64,000 nt of DNA. Origin: Gymnorhina tibicen (taxonomy: Eukaryota; Chordata; Aves; Passeriformes; Artamidae). The notes below the pieces were generated by a model. That model made no database searches, had not been told where the DNA came from, and saw nothing but the letters and a program-made list of their open reading frames with translations. The stretch covers positions 124,001 to 188,000 of the forward strand of contig VXAZ01003890.1 of the NCBI GenBank assembly GCA_013399875.1, written 5' to 3'. Shown here piece by piece: positions 54,801 through 59,351 of the stretch (its first letter is position 1; each line of letters opens with the position of its first letter). The translations under genes were made by a program, and so were the position numbers.

Positions 54801-57800
54801 CAGGAAAAAAAGCACCTCATGCCATGGTATGAACCAGGAAGGCTCTGCAGAGGGATCCAGACAGGCTGGATCAATGGACTGAGGCCAACTGTGTGAGGTT
54901 CAATAAGTCAAAGTGCCAGGTCCTGCCCTTGGGTCACAACTGCTCCATGCAGTGCTCCAGGCTGGGGACAGAGTGTCCCGGCACAAAAGGATCTCGGGGT
55001 GTGGTCAACAATGGCTGAACATGAGCCAGCATCTGCCCAGGTGGGCAAGACGGCCAATGGCATTTGGCTTGTATCAAAATTAATGTGGCCAGAAGGACCA
55101 GGGCAGGGATTATGCCCCTGTGCTGGGCACTGGTGAGGCTGCACCCCAAATCCTGTGCTCAGTTTTGGGCCCTTCACTACAAGAAAGACACTGAGGTGCT
55201 GGAGCACGTCCAGAGAAGGACAACAGAGCTGGGGAAGGGGCTGGAGCACAAGTCTGATGAGGAACAGCTGAGGGAGCTGGGGGTGTTCAGCCTGGAGAAA
55301 AGGAGGCTCAGGGGGGACTTCATCACAAGGTCTGTGGATGTGACACTTGGGGACATGGTTTAGTGGTGACCATGGCAGTGCTGAGTTAACAGGGGCATTC
55401 AATGATCTTGGATGTCTTTTCCAAACTTAGTAATTCTGTGATTATGCAAAAGGTTTGTCTCGGTTTTGAAAGACAGGTGTCTACTGAAGAAGGCAGAAGC
55501 CCCTTTTGGACTGAAAATATAACTCCCTCCTTTCCGAATTATTATAATTTTGAAATTAAGGGGCTTTCAGGCCAGGATATGAGGAATAGGAATAACAGTT
55601 CTTTACTAATATGTGTATANNNNNNNNNNNNNNNNNNNNNNNNNNNNNNNNNNNNNNNNNNNNNNNNNNNNNNNNNNNNNNNNNNNNNNNNNNNNNNNNN
55701 NNNNNNNNNNNNNNNNNNNNNNNNNNNNNNNNNNNNNNNNNNNNNNNNNNNNNNNNNNNNNNNNNNNNNNNNNNNNNNNNNNNNNNNNNNNNNNNNNNNN
55801 NNNNNNNNNNNNNNNNNNNNNNNNNNNNNNNNNNNNNNNNNNNNNNNNNNNNNNNNNNNNNNNNNNNNNNNNNNNNNNNNNNNNNNNNNNNNNNNNNNNN
55901 NNNNNNNNNNNNNNNNNNNNNNNNNNNNNNNNNNNNNNNNNNNNNNNNNNNNNNNNNNNNNNNNNNNNNNNNNNGAAAGCTCAAAAACAGCAACAAAGAA
56001 ACGGCAGAGGCAGGCAACTGCCTCCCGGTGCGCAGTGAAAGAAGGGCTCAGGGTCCCGGGCCACCTGAGGCACCCCAGCAGATGGTGAAAAGGGTCCCTT
56101 CTCAGCGGCGGCTCCGGCCAGCAGAAATCCCCACTCACGGCAGAAGAAAAGAAGGTAGCAGAAGGCAGAAACCTGCAGTGATGGCGACCTCCTCTCCCCA
56201 AAACCGACTGCAGCCTCTGTCTCTTCTGAAAGCCGAGAGCTCGAGAGAAAAAAAAACTAGCCTTTGCCCAGGTAACAGGGCAGTTAAGTACCCTCCCTGC
56301 TGTGGCCTGACCTTTTGTCTCCCTTAAGTATCCAGCAATTATCCCTTAGTATGGGGAAAAATTCCTCAAGAGAAAAAGAAGGAAAGAAGAAAAAAAAAAA
56401 GAAACAACTCCCAAACCCCAACAGGTTATAGGGAGTACCATAGAGACCCATAGACAGAGAACATGATGGAGAACTGTTCTTGCTCATTCCGCAAAGTTTT
56501 GAGCTACTGACTGTACTCACACTTCTTTAGAGGATAATAATAATGCACATGCTACTTTCATCTACATATTCAGAAACTGAAAAGTTGTCTCAAAGCAGTT
56601 CATATGGTAAAGCCAGAAGTGAAAAGTTTTCCAGTGATGGGACAATAACTAGTAGACAGCTGAAGACTGAATTTCCCAGATGTATTCCAAGGAAGAATTA
56701 TGTCTTCAGGTGTCCTGGGTTACAATGTATTCTATTACCATGAGCTGTTGAGACCGGTATAGCAATGTTCCTTGCCTCCTCCCTCTGGACTATCTCCTGT
56801 TAATGGGCCCATCAGTGCCTTGCCCCATGACTCACCATCCCATTGTGAGATGCTCCGCCCAGCGGGGAAGGAACCAAGCATTCCCACCAGGATAAAAATC
56901 TGGGGCCTGGAACAGCAGGCAGCCTTACCTGCTGGGATCTCAGAGGACAAGGACTACACCACCACTGGATTTTCGGAGGAGGACCAGACTTCTCCTTCTA
57001 CAAGATCACCACTTCAACAGAGCCATTTCAAGGAGAACTGCAGCTACCGCCGAATCGGACTGCTCAGACCTCTTTCTACAGGATCACCGCTTCAACAGGA
57101 CCATTTCAAAGAGAACTGCAGCTACCACTGCATTGGACTGCCACCAAAACCCTGCCCGGCAGGGTGCCAGGTTGTACCCCTGACTCTGTCAGGCTTTAAA
57201 CCAGTTTCTCTGTATTATTGTTTTGTTATATATATATATTAGTAAAAACTGTTATTCCCATTTCCTCATATCTTTGCCTGAAAGCCCCTTAATTTCAAAT
57301 TTATAATAATTTGGAGGGAAGGGGGTTGTATTTTTTCCATTCCAAGGGGGGCTCCTGCCTTCCTTAGCAGACACCTGTCTTTCAAACCAAGACATCAGGA
57401 TAAAACCAGCCTCCAATACCTTCACAGCTTGCAGTCAAGATAGAAAGCTTCCAAACACTGGAACCCCTTGTTATTTGTTGCTTATGACTGACTTTGATTG
57501 ATTGTTTTGCTTTTACCAGAGAATAAACAAAAAATATTTCATCTGCCCAGAACTGAGGCTATTTTCTTTACAAAGAAGGAAAAGGATGAGCAATTTAGTT
57601 TGGAAAATTTGCCAGTGTGTTTTGCAGACAAACAAATGAAGATAAGACTTAGGAGCTCTAATGAGCTAACAGGTCAAGAACAGGTAATTTGAGTTTATAC
57701 TTTGACCTGAGAGTTTATTTTAAGAGGACATTAGAAAAGGCAATGTTGCTAAAATAATGCAAGTGTTGACAGTGGACCCAGCACATACAAACAGCAAAGG

Positions 57801-59351
57801 GCATGGACACTTGGAATGTCAGAGGTGAGACAGCTGGAGTAACTGTCATTACGTGTAGTTGAAAAGTTGTACTGCTGATGACAGTAAAATATAACCAGGT
57901 ACTTTATCAAAGCAAGAATTTCTCTGCTCTGTCATTATATTCTAAGCTTATTTTAATTAGGCTTTGCCACAGAAGTTTAACTCTACATATTAGTGAAAGT
58001 AAAATAGTCATACTATTGTATGTATAATAATGTGTATAATAGTGACAGACTGGACACAAAAGGGTAACAAAAAACTGGAAAAAAAATCAATGGCAAATTT
58101 TGTCTGCAAGCAGAATCCACAACACCATACTGAGCGACTGTAGCAAGAGCAAAACCTGAATTTTACCATCAACACAGAACTCACATAAAGCTAAGGTAAA
58201 ATGGACTAAGTCATAGCTTTGTATGTATGTGACTTTCACCTTAGAGAAAAGTTAAACAGGCAGGTGGATGAGATGATTATTGTACATCCCTTCAACTACT
58301 CTATTCTGAACGAATATTCACTGTTGTCTTCTTAAACACACTGGGGTTCAATGCCCCAGGCCTATGAGTGTTTAAGAACCCATTTGGACAATGTCTGTAG
58401 CAACAGCTGTAACTGTTGGTCAGCCCTGAACTGGGAAGGGAGCTGGACGAGATGGTTGTTGTAGGTTCCTTACAACTGAAACTGACTCCATCCTGCTCTG
58501 TTCTGTACTAAAAATTTGGGAGGCTGAATATATCCAAATCAATCTTAAAGCTAAATTTAAACACTGAACTCTCATATGCCAAAGACCATCATTCACATAA
58601 AGCTTTGTTAAAAAGAAGAGGTGAGTTTGACATTATTTTTTATACAGTAAAAGAAGCCACCAAGAAAAACAGACTCTAAATCTCTCAAAAGAAGAGAATA
58701 AAATTCAGGTTTCCCAAGCCACAAGACAGAAACACCTGTACAGGACCATCCTTCCTCACCACTGTGTGATACTCACCTGCATGGCCTATGCCACTTCTCA
58801 CTGAAAATCTGCAATCCCCTTTGTGAGAAATAGAACAATTGCTAATGCAAAACAAACATTTCAGGGAGTTGTAAGACAATAATCAGCATAATAAAGATTT
58901 TGACCACTTTGAAAGAACGTTAAATACCTTGTCTTAAGCTCAGTTTTCCTTCGACATGCTTTTTGTGTTACAAGAAACAGACAACTCCACTCCATTTAAA
59001 ACCAGCACTGGGGATTCTGAGTCAGGTCTCACAGTGGGAACACACTGTTCCACAACCTACTTCAAATATTTTTGCTGGATGCTTTCTTACCTCCATCTCC
59101 TTCTTCTTCTCCTTCATTCAGAACAATAATGCAGATGTGTTTAGTCAGCTGACGCGTGTTGGAGAACTTCCGATTGCATTTCCTGCATTCCAGGCTGCCT
59201 GGTGAGACTTCAGACGGTTCCGGGCCTTCTTCTGTCCCAGCTGGAGTTTCTTTGCTTGGAACGGGGTTGTTTTCTGCCACGTCTTCATCCACACAAAACT
59301 TCTTAGTGGACCCTTTTGGTCTGCCCCTTTTCCTCTTCACTACGAGAAGCT
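570..59351 (-). CDS. ZFAT: ZFAT, zinc finger and AT-hook protein (14 of its coding exons, 5' end missing)
   Basis: Coding segments in transcript order: 59351-59091, 48387-48214, 42602-42452, 42179-40711, 39541-39309, 32985-32898, 29097-28948, 27069-26896, 24116-24028, 21596-21458, 15578-15460, 14113-13987, 11922-11792, 809-570. The sum is 3545 nt. With one base from the missing upstream exon this gives 1181 codons plus a TAG stop and no internal stop. Residue numbers in this annotation count from that first split codon. Order of domains: AT-hook (core RGRPKG, residue ~9), a CCHC-type finger (~54-73), seven C2H2 fingers (207-415), a long linker (416-681), ten more fingers (682 to ~1000), then a tail without fingers to 1181. 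ZFAT is known as a nuclear transcription regulator needed for haematopoietic and immune cells; the human protein is 1243 residues, so only about 65 N-terminal residues seem to be missing here. The symbol rests on the finger order, the AT-hook and the tail, all of which match ZFAT as I know it. The gene is intact, with no frameshift. Confidence 0.97.
1705..1797 (+). mobile_element. CR1 LINE 3' fragment
   Basis: Matches the very 3' end of avian CR1: gatgatctttaaggtcct, then ctaatccaaaccattcta and a degenerate tgattc end repeat. 5'-truncated, as usual for CR1. Confidence 0.85.
2731..3095 (-). mobile_element. CR1 LINE 3' fragment, inverted
   Basis: Starts with the reverse complement of the CR1 end repeat (atcatagaat, actcatagaatggtttgg), then gatgacctagttctaacccc, ccatgggcagggatgtcttc and aagaatttcttcctaacatc. 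These are typical CR1 3' sequences read on the minus strand. Its 5' boundary near 3095 is approximate. Confidence 0.9.
9620..10070 (+). mobile_element. possible ancient LINE (CR1/L2-like) ORF2 fossil
   Basis: At about 9663-9715 one frame reads [18 protein letters not shown]. This resembles the LNEFF-V-FT stretch before the reverse transcriptase in CR1/L2-type LINE ORF2 proteins. Further on, weak traces of the following region appear but the frame is broken. Assignment is by eye and tentative; boundaries are rough. Confidence 0.35.
10087..10189 (+). repeat. purine-rich low-complexity tract
   Basis: Mostly A and G over about 100 bp, including an A13 run, (GA)n, and gggaggggg and aaagggggg-like runs. 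On the transcribed sense of ZFAT it is pyrimidine-rich. Confidence 0.8.
11500..11646. repeat. alternating TA/TG/CA low-complexity patch
   Basis: Degenerate microsatellite with gatatatgtgtatatatgta followed by acatgtacacgcgtgagc and tacacatacacacaat. The alternating purine/pyrimidine character is clear, but there is no single perfect unit. Confidence 0.7.
11792..11922 (-). CDS. ZFAT: ZFAT coding exon in conserved tail
   Basis: Residues 1059-1102. Acceptor ctgataag|GTGAAA, donor AAGCAG|GTAAGA. It encodes [20 protein letters not shown], then [16 protein letters not shown] and TVTVVKQ. The upstream splice makes an AGT Ser codon from A plus GT. No recognised domain; the short hydrophobic [10 protein letters not shown] could be an amphipathic helix (inference). 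131 bp. Confidence 0.95.
11923..13986 (-). other. ZFAT intron, 2.1 kb
   Basis: No repeat family, RNA gene or further exon recognised. Confidence 0.85.
13987..14113 (-). CDS. ZFAT: ZFAT coding exon: start of conserved tail
   Basis: Residues 1017-1058. Acceptor gtttccaag|TTAACT, donor GAAAACA|GTAAGT. A second AG 14 bases further in was considered as the acceptor, but it breaks the frame with the previous exon; the chosen site keeps the frame and gives the same length as mammals. It encodes [20 protein letters not shown], then [20 protein letters not shown]. No finger or named domain; acidic and Ala/Gln-rich with helical character. Confidence 0.94.
14114..15459 (-). other. ZFAT intron, 1.3 kb
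   Basis: No repeat family, RNA gene or further exon recognised. Confidence 0.85.
15460..15578 (-). CDS. ZFAT: ZFAT coding exon: last C2H2 finger
   Basis: Residues 977-1016. Acceptor ccttatag|GTGGC, donor TGGGAG|GTAAAG. It encodes the final finger, [22 protein letters not shown], then [14 protein letters not shown]. The splice to the next exon is phase 0. The finger is as in mammalian ZFAT; the residues after it differ slightly. Confidence 0.96.
18193..18395 (-). mobile_element. CR1 LINE 3' fragment, inverted
   Basis: Reads acagaatcatcgaaaggttt, gggttggaagggacctta, gatcatcctgttctgac, then the CR1 3' UTR block with gcagcgacaccttccacta and ggcatggggcatccacgat. It is the reverse complement of a CR1 3' end. 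Both this piece and the one at 2731 belong to the same branch of CR1 3' ends. Confidence 0.93.
18971..19735 (-). mobile_element. CR1 LINE 3' fragment, ~765 bp, inverted
   Basis: Longest CR1 piece in the window. From its 3' end it reads ttcagttggaggggaccta, ctagttcaactgcctgacc, aaatgcctctgaaacactga, ggagaagagatcagcacctc, cagcctcctcttctccaaac, tgatgcaccccagaatggg and aatttcatcctgttaatca, which covers the 3' UTR and part of the ORF2 C-terminal region of CR1. A block is missing around 19425-19470. The short open frames here (up to 104 codons) are remnants, not genes. Confidence 0.95.
21458..21596 (-). CDS. ZFAT: ZFAT coding exon: one C2H2 finger and a short spacer
   Basis: Residues 931-976. Acceptor ctcctag|CCCTTC, donor CAACAAG|GTACAT, the weakest donor in the gene (C at +4 and A at +5). 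It encodes PFR, finger [22 protein letters not shown], then a variable spacer, [17 protein letters not shown], leading to the last finger. Phase 0 on the 5' side, phase 1 on the 3' side, 139 bp. Confidence 0.95.
21597..24027 (-). other. ZFAT intron, 2.4 kb
   Basis: Holds a 60-bp pyrimidine tract (22010-22069). No transposon or RNA gene recognised. Confidence 0.85.
22010..22069 (+). repeat. polypyrimidine tract
   Basis: Sixty bases of C and T with a single A at 22060. It is polypurine on the ZFAT sense strand. Confidence 0.9.
24028..24116 (-). CDS. ZFAT: ZFAT coding exon: one C2H2 finger
   Basis: Residues 901-930. Acceptor cgtttcag|GAAAG, donor TTCAAG|GTAAGA. It encodes GKQFK, finger [21 protein letters not shown], then VSFK, so the linker to the next finger (VSFKPFR) is split at the intron. 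Phase 1 on the 5' side, phase 0 on the 3' side, 89 bp. Confidence 0.96.
24117..26895 (-). other. ZFAT intron, 2.8 kb
   Basis: Nothing recognised; AT-rich unique-looking sequence. Confidence 0.85.
26896..27069 (-). CDS. ZFAT: ZFAT coding exon: two C2H2 fingers
   Basis: Residues 843-900. Acceptor gtttag|GTGTC, donor GCTGATG|GTAAGT. It encodes GVKPFK, finger [21 protein letters not shown], linker STEKTHL, finger [21 protein letters not shown], then TAD. Both flanking introns are phase 1 and the length is 174 bp, so it is another exon that could be skipped in frame, losing two fingers. Confidence 0.97.
27070..28947 (-). other. ZFAT intron, 1.9 kb
   Basis: Nothing recognised. Confidence 0.85.
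28948..29097 (-). CDS. ZFAT: ZFAT coding exon: one C2H2 finger with a basic lead-in
   Basis: Residues 793-842. Acceptor tttctctcag|AGGTT, donor CATGAAG|GTAAAA. It starts [20 protein letters not shown], an inter-finger linker kept across vertebrate ZFAT, then [22 protein letters not shown]. The finger has one extra residue between its second Cys and first His. 150 bp with phase 1 introns on both sides, so skipping it would remove one finger without changing the frame. Confidence 0.96.
29331..29346 (+). repeat. A16 homopolymer
   Basis: Uninterrupted A run. No LINE or SINE body ends directly on it that I can see. Confidence 0.85.
29576..29960 (-). mobile_element. diverged CR1 LINE fragment, inverted
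   Basis: Shows the order expected of an inverted CR1 3' part: gactggaaaggacctttgag, gtcacctactccaagcaggg, ggcccattccagtgtttaac and agacacactcaattctgtg. More diverged than the other CR1 pieces, so probably older. Confidence 0.75.
32898..32985 (-). CDS. ZFAT: ZFAT coding exon: one C2H2 finger
   Basis: Residues 764-792. Acceptor ctcacttaag|GATAAA, donor ACCCTG|GTAAGA. It encodes DKKSYS, then one finger, CPVCEKSF...HIKTNH, with X4 between its His ligands. Phase 0 on the 5' side, phase 1 on the 3' side, 88 bp. Joining it to the previous exon gives [11 protein letters not shown], as in mammalian ZFAT. Confidence 0.96.
32986..39308 (-). other. ZFAT intron, 6.3 kb
   Basis: Only an A17 run (35161-35177) stands out. 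No CR1 or LTR fragment recognised, which is unusual for an intron of this length in this window. A GC-richer patch lies at about 35500-35880 without a recognisable coding pattern. Confidence 0.8.
35161..35177 (+). repeat. A17 homopolymer
   Basis: Uninterrupted A run inside a repeat-poor intron; no recognised element attached. Confidence 0.85.
39309..39541 (-). CDS. ZFAT: ZFAT coding exon: end of one finger plus two fingers
   Basis: Residues 686-763. Acceptor attttcag|GCAAG, donor ATCTG|GTGAGT. It completes the finger begun in the large exon ([16 protein letters not shown]) and adds [22 protein letters not shown] and [23 protein letters not shown]. The last of these has four rather than two residues between its Cys ligands. 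The 3' intron is phase 0. Confidence 0.97.
39542..40710 (-). other. ZFAT intron, 1.2 kb
   Basis: Nothing recognised. Confidence 0.85.
40711..42179 (-). CDS. ZFAT: ZFAT large exon: seven complete C2H2 fingers, linker, start of another finger
   Basis: Residues 196-685. Acceptor tttttag|GTTGGG, donor ACTGTG|GTAAGAA. Fingers begin at Cys 207, 235, 262, 290, 340, 368 and 394. The first two are joined by a classic TNEKPYK linker. Between the fourth and fifth fingers is a 28-residue charged insert with [12 protein letters not shown]. After the seventh finger comes about 265 residues without fingers, rich in Ser, Pro, Glu and Gln and probably disordered; it opens with [17 protein letters not shown], which is kept in mammals. 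The exon ends with [16 protein letters not shown], the first two ligands of a finger completed in the next exon. At 1469 bp it is by far the largest exon, as in other vertebrate ZFAT genes. The 230-codon reading frame on the opposite strand is a shadow. Confidence 0.98.
42452..42602 (-). CDS. ZFAT: ZFAT coding exon before the first finger block (exon 5 equivalent)
   Basis: Residues 146-195. Acceptor cctttag|GAGCC, donor AAGCAG|GTAATT (weak at +5). The 5' intron is phase 1 and the 3' intron phase 2, ending in the first two bases of an AGG Arg codon. There is no finger. The first half is Pro/Ser/Thr/Glu-rich; the end, [17 protein letters not shown], is nearly the same as in mammalian ZFAT and leads straight into the finger block in the next exon, only 272 bp away. 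Confidence 0.95.
42603..48213 (-). other. ZFAT intron, 5.6 kb
   Basis: One CR1 fragment (43105-43288); otherwise AT-rich sequence without recognised elements. Confidence 0.9.
43105..43288 (+). mobile_element. CR1 LINE 3' fragment
   Basis: Reads ggggaacaggctccccaggg, cagtggttacagctccaagc, gacagagctcaaaaagcgtt, gtgtgactcttggggctgtc and gagctggactcgatctttgt, ending tattctgattctgtg. This is a full match in order to a CR1 3' end in forward orientation. Confidence 0.93.
48214..48387 (-). CDS. ZFAT: ZFAT coding exon, basic/disordered segment (exon 4 equivalent)
   Basis: Residues 88-145. Acceptor ctctttag|GTAATG, donor ATTCCAG|GTAATC; both flanking introns are phase 1. It has no zinc finger. The start is acidic (NDSDVD), followed by a cluster of Lys and Arg ([16 protein letters not shown]) that could act as a nuclear localisation signal (inference), and then a hydrophobic stretch, [14 protein letters not shown], which matches the same part of known ZFAT proteins. 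The 174-bp length and matching phases mean skipping this exon would keep the frame. Confidence 0.95.
50617..50726 (-). mobile_element. CR1 LINE 3' fragment, inverted, short
   Basis: acacagaatcacagaataag, gttggaaaggacccacaagg, atggagtccaactcctggcc and ccccaagagtcacaccatgt are the reverse complement of the same CR1 3' end type seen at 43105-43288. Confidence 0.92.
54342..54357 (+). repeat. (CCAA)4 microsatellite
   Basis: Four perfect CCAA units after an A-rich run. Confidence 0.85.
54812..55445 (+). mobile_element. CR1 LINE 3' fragment with an internal deletion
   Basis: Forward CR1: ccaggtcctgcccttgggtc, gctgaacatgagccagcatc, ctgtgctcagttttgggccc, ggtgctggagcacgtccaga, tggagaaaaggaggctcagg, then abruptly the 3' end, ggggacatggtttagtggtg and attctgtgatt. 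The part of the 3' UTR that normally lies between the ggaggctcagg and gacatggtttag blocks is missing near 55326. The right end abuts an LTR at 55456. Confidence 0.95.
55456..56423 (-). mobile_element. endogenous retrovirus LTR, minus orientation, interrupted by an N gap
   Basis: The left end (55456, tgtctcggttttgaaagac) is the reverse complement of an LTR 3' end. It is related over about 165 bp to the 3' end of the LTR at 56711-57394. The right end is proposed at ...ccccaaca (56423), which gives a minus-strand LTR starting TGTTGGGGTTTGGG and ending CA. It is flanked by a 4-bp duplication, GGTT, at 55452-55455 and 56424-56427. On its own strand there is a TATA-like TACTTAA at about 56330-56324. 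The 55975-56280 part is GC-rich. The left boundary is firm; the right boundary and the idea that both sides of the gap are one LTR are inference. No retroviral gene is visible. Confidence 0.6.
55620..55974. other. assembly gap, 355 N
   Basis: Run of unknown bases; true length unknown. Open reading frames that span it are artefacts. Confidence 1.
56706..56710 (+). repeat. target site duplication, left copy (TCAGG)
   Basis: Five bases identical to those at 57395-57399, directly outside the TG...CA ends of the LTR. Confidence 0.85.
56892..56898 (+). promoter_or_regulatory. TATA-like box in solo LTR
   Basis: ATAAAAA about 180 bp into the LTR, where an LTR promoter would be expected. Activity unknown. 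Confidence 0.35.
56996..57140 (+). repeat. 78-bp tandem duplication inside the LTR
   Basis: Unit 1 starts ttctacaagatcacc at 56996; unit 2 starts ttctacaggatcacc at 57074. Both contain ccatttca-ggagaactgcag-like sequence and end in an ATTGGACTG/ATCGGACTG motif. The period is exactly 78; the second copy is truncated at about 67 bp. Confidence 0.9.
57395..57399 (+). repeat. target site duplication, right copy (TCAGG)
   Basis: Matches 56706-56710 exactly. Confidence 0.85.
58341..58505 (+). mobile_element. CR1 LINE 3' fragment
   Basis: ctggggttcaatgccccagg, atttggacaatgtctgtagc, ttggtcagccctgaactgg, gctggacgagatggttgttg and ttacaactgaaactgactcc follow the CR1 3' end in forward orientation. Same CR1 branch as 18971-19735. 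Confidence 0.92.
59091..59351 (-). CDS. ZFAT: ZFAT coding exon with AT-hook (exon 3 equivalent)
   Basis: Residues 1-87. The acceptor is a pyrimidine tract followed by cag, and the exon begins AG, completing a Glu codon started in an upstream exon (phase 1). The donor is GGAG|GTAAGAAA. It encodes [13 protein letters not shown], a basic AT-hook that would bind the minor groove of AT-rich DNA. An acidic, Pro/Glu-rich stretch follows, then a finger with spacing [19 protein letters not shown], in which the last ligand is Cys rather than His. The exon ends in an acidic Gly/Glu run. No Met precedes the AT-hook; the codon before KRKRG is GTG (Val). Confidence 0.95.

Larger units (their letters stand above)
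56711..57394 (+). mobile_element. solo LTR of an endogenous retrovirus, 684 bp
   Basis: Begins TGTCCTGGGTT and ends AACCAAGACA, i.e. TG...CA with imperfect inverted ends, flanked by a perfect 5-bp duplication, TCAGG. A TATA-like box (gataaaaatc) lies near 56892. The body contains a 78-bp tandem duplication (56996-57073 and 57074 to about 57140) and a short (TA)n run near 57228-57240. The 3' third (57231-57394) is shared with the inverted LTR at 55456. No internal retroviral sequence lies beside it, so it is a solo LTR left by recombination. The 5-bp duplication and general form suggest an ERVL-type passerine family, but the family name is not established. The 156-codon open frame across it is not a gene. 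Confidence 0.92.
48388..59090 (-). other. ZFAT intron, 10.7 kb, repeat-rich
   Basis: Between the AT-hook exon and the next exon. Contains CR1 pieces (50617-50726, 54812-55445, 58341-58505), a (CCAA)4 run, two LTRs of opposite orientation (about 55456-56423 and 56711-57394) and an assembly gap. The stretches 48.4-50.6 kb and 50.8-54.3 kb hold nothing I recognise. Confidence 0.9.

Noticed and set aside
54908..55402. 164-codon open frame on the minus strand
   Set aside because: It lies antisense on a CR1 fragment; Pro/Leu/Cys-rich composition is typical of such shadows.
55402..56327. Open frames of 141-238 codons across the N run
   Set aside because: Most of their length is unknown bases; the flanks are LTR sequence.
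56772..57242. 156-codon open frame with an internal repeat (HFKENCSY twice)
   Set aside because: The repeat is the 78-bp LTR tandem duplication, whose length is a multiple of three; the frame is not a gene.
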